From JAKFDI01 sp044508835 (GTDB lineage Bacteria > Pseudomonadota > Gammaproteobacteria > Burkholderiales > Burkholderiaceae_C), in NCBI GenBank assembly GCA_044508835.1, contig JBIQHD010000064.1, forward strand, positions 1 through 7,108: a DNA stretch of 7,108 bases, in the 5' to 3' direction. The notes under the pieces are model-generated. The model saw only the letters and a list, made by a program, of their open reading frames with translations, searched no databases and was not told the DNA's origin. This document shows, in pieces, positions 6,535 through 7,108 of the stretch; the stretch's first letter is position 1; the number at the start of each line of letters is the position of its first letter. The position numbers were made by a program, and so were the translations under genes.

Positions 6535-6592
6535 GGTTATGCGGCAGGGCGGCTGGATACGCGGCTGATCTGCGCTCTAAATCACGTTAGGC
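6535..6592 (+). other. attI: attI recombination site of the integron
   Basis: The cassette-proximal end is the core site GTTAGGC at 6586-6592 (consensus GTTRRRY, crossover between G6586 and T6587). Two direct repeats precede it 20 bp apart: GGTTATGCGGCAG (6535-6547) and GGATACGCGGCTG (6555-6567), identical at 10 of 13 positions. They resemble the accessory IntI-binding repeats of attI1 (GTTACGCAGCAGGGC-like) in sequence and in distance from the core. The site lies between the intI promoter and the first cassette gene, exactly where an attI belongs. The core is certain as a motif; the role of the repeats is inferred. Confidence 0.85.
6539..6568 (+). CDS. Possible 9-codon leader ORF inside attI
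   Basis: An ATG at 6539 opens nine codons (MRQGGWIRG) and a TGA at 6566-6568, all inside attI and ending 29 bp before the cassette ATG. Class 1 attI1 contains a comparable mini-ORF (ORF-11) reported to help translation of first cassettes that lack a ribosome binding site. Here the AGG at 6534-6536 lies too close to the ATG to be a good Shine-Dalgarno, so translation is uncertain. The similarity is of position and size, and the peptide itself need not matter. Confidence 0.25.
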   Translation: MRQGGWIRG

Positions 6593-6597
6593 ATCGC

Positions 6598-7059
6598 ATG
6601 CCAGAAACGACGCTCTCTCGATTCCTATACCGCTGGTCAGCGTTCCTTTCGTTGCCCGGCGGCTTGTGGGCGGCTTTCGAGATGTATGGTCTTACTCTTC
6701 GTGGCCCCCAGATGCTCTTTTTCAGCATCGCGCACACCATGTTCCTTCTGGTACTGGCGGTCTGGCTGTCTGTGCCTCTCGGTCTGGCATGGCTTGCGCA
6801 GTCGGCGATAGCAGTTGTGTACCCGCCTTATCAAGCAAAGCTCTCAGTCTCTCGGCGCACACTGGCAGTATTCATCGTGGCTATTGGTTTCCACGCAGCC
6901 GCGCTTGCCTGGTATGGGTCATGGTCCATCACAGAGGTTAGAGTTCCGATTTGCCTGTTTGGCATGCTCCTTACAGCGCTCGTCGTCCGTGATGCGTGGC
7001 GAGAACTACGCTCCACATCTCCTCGGGCACGTTTACTCGTCACAGAAAGCGATGCCTAA
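6598..7059 (+). CDS. Cassette-encoded small integral membrane protein, unknown function
   Basis: I do not recognise the family. The product has 153 residues with about four or five hydrophobic segments: roughly 12-34, 39-58, 59-76 (these two may be one hairpin), 88-109 and 115-131. A short Arg-containing tail ends in VTESDA. It has no obvious catalytic motif, no cleavable signal peptide and no resemblance I can name to efflux or resistance proteins. The ATG at 6598 is only 12 bp into the cassette and has no Shine-Dalgarno, a common state for cassette genes; a later ATG at 6682 would lose the first membrane segment. The stop TAA (7057-7059) lies inside the attC core GCCTAAC, so the cassette is compact. 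Its base composition is unlike the flanking chromosome, consistent with capture from another source. Expression probably comes from Pc. Confidence 0.8.
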   Translation: MPETTLSRFLYRWSAFLSLPGGLWAAFEMYGLTLRGPQMLFFSIAHTMFLLVLAVWLSVPLGLAWLAQSAIAVVYPPYQAKLSVSRRTLAVFIVAIGFHAAALAWYGSWSITEVRVPICLFGMLLTALVVRDAWRELRSTSPRARLLVTESDA

Positions 7060-7108
7060 CCCTTTACAGGGACTTCCGAAGTAGTCAACTCATTCAAGAC
7101 TGAATTGG
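7054..7108 (+). other. attC: Partial attC site, 5' half (truncated by window end)
   Basis: GCCTAAC at 7054-7060 fits the R'' core (RYYYAAC) and is complementary to the attI core GTTAGGC. ATTCA (7092-7096) and TGAAT (7101-7105) pair around the loop AGAC, and the stem can extend imperfectly to the window edge (C7089-G7108). If this is the tip of the attC hairpin, symmetry would put the partner GTTAGGC-like core near 7137-7143, giving a site of about 90 bp, within the known attC size range. Confidence 0.7.

Larger units (their letters stand above)
6587..7108 (+). mobile_element. First integron gene cassette (3' end beyond window)
   Basis: The cassette begins at T6587 of the attI junction GTTAGGC and holds one plus-strand gene. 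It continues into an attC whose far core site is not in the window. Its base composition is visibly less G+C-rich than the minus-strand chromosomal genes, and its gene faces the same way as the Pc-like promoter. Both are usual for captured cassettes. Further cassettes may follow after 7108. Confidence 0.85.

Noticed and set aside
5223..6590. Plus-strand open frame of 455 codons opposite intI
   Set aside because: Antisense shadow of the integrase with no recognisable motif; it even crosses the LexA box and attI.
6815..7084. Plus-strand 89-codon frame overlapping the cassette gene and attC
   Set aside because: Out of frame with the membrane protein, runs through the attC core, and lacks any motif or start signal.

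Overview
The window looks like chromosomal DNA from a high-G+C beta-proteobacterium, most likely Burkholderiales/Comamonadaceae (Variovorax/Acidovorax-like). This rests on the protein families, the strongly G+C-rich codon use and the CTTCGACAAGCTCAGC-type intergenic repeats. It is an inference from recognition, not a database match.

Layout: 1-240 is intergenic, with three imperfect copies of a short repeat and a small hairpin. From 241 to 6452 four genes all lie on the minus strand. In transcription order they are an integron integrase (intI, 6452-5292), the error-prone DNA polymerase DnaE2/ImuC (5205-1966), YaaA (1915-1133) and a 2-oxoglutarate/Fe(II) prolyl-4-hydroxylase-like dioxygenase (1095-241). 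The gaps are only 86, 50 and 37 bp. From 6453 to 7108 comes the recombination side of the integron: a LexA (SOS) box overlapping the intI promoter, an attI site ending in GTTAGGC at 6586-6592, and a first gene cassette on the plus strand. The cassette carries a 153-residue membrane protein of unknown function. Its stop codon sits inside the first core site of an attC that runs off the window end. A Pc-like promoter inside intI points toward the cassette.

How it fits together: the integrase is collinear with class 1 IntI1 as I remember it, with every catalytic residue at the same number, so it is probably active. The SOS box should repress intI until DNA damage. The next gene downstream is dnaE2, which in related bacteria is usually the last gene of a LexA-controlled imuA-imuB-dnaE2 operon. 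Here imuA and imuB are not next to it, I see no LexA box of its own, and the integrase occupies the upstream position. The most interesting hypothesis is one SOS-inducible transcription unit that raises both cassette shuffling and mutagenic repair, possibly reading on into the oxidative-stress gene yaaA. The sequence shows the arrangement; the co-transcription is inference.
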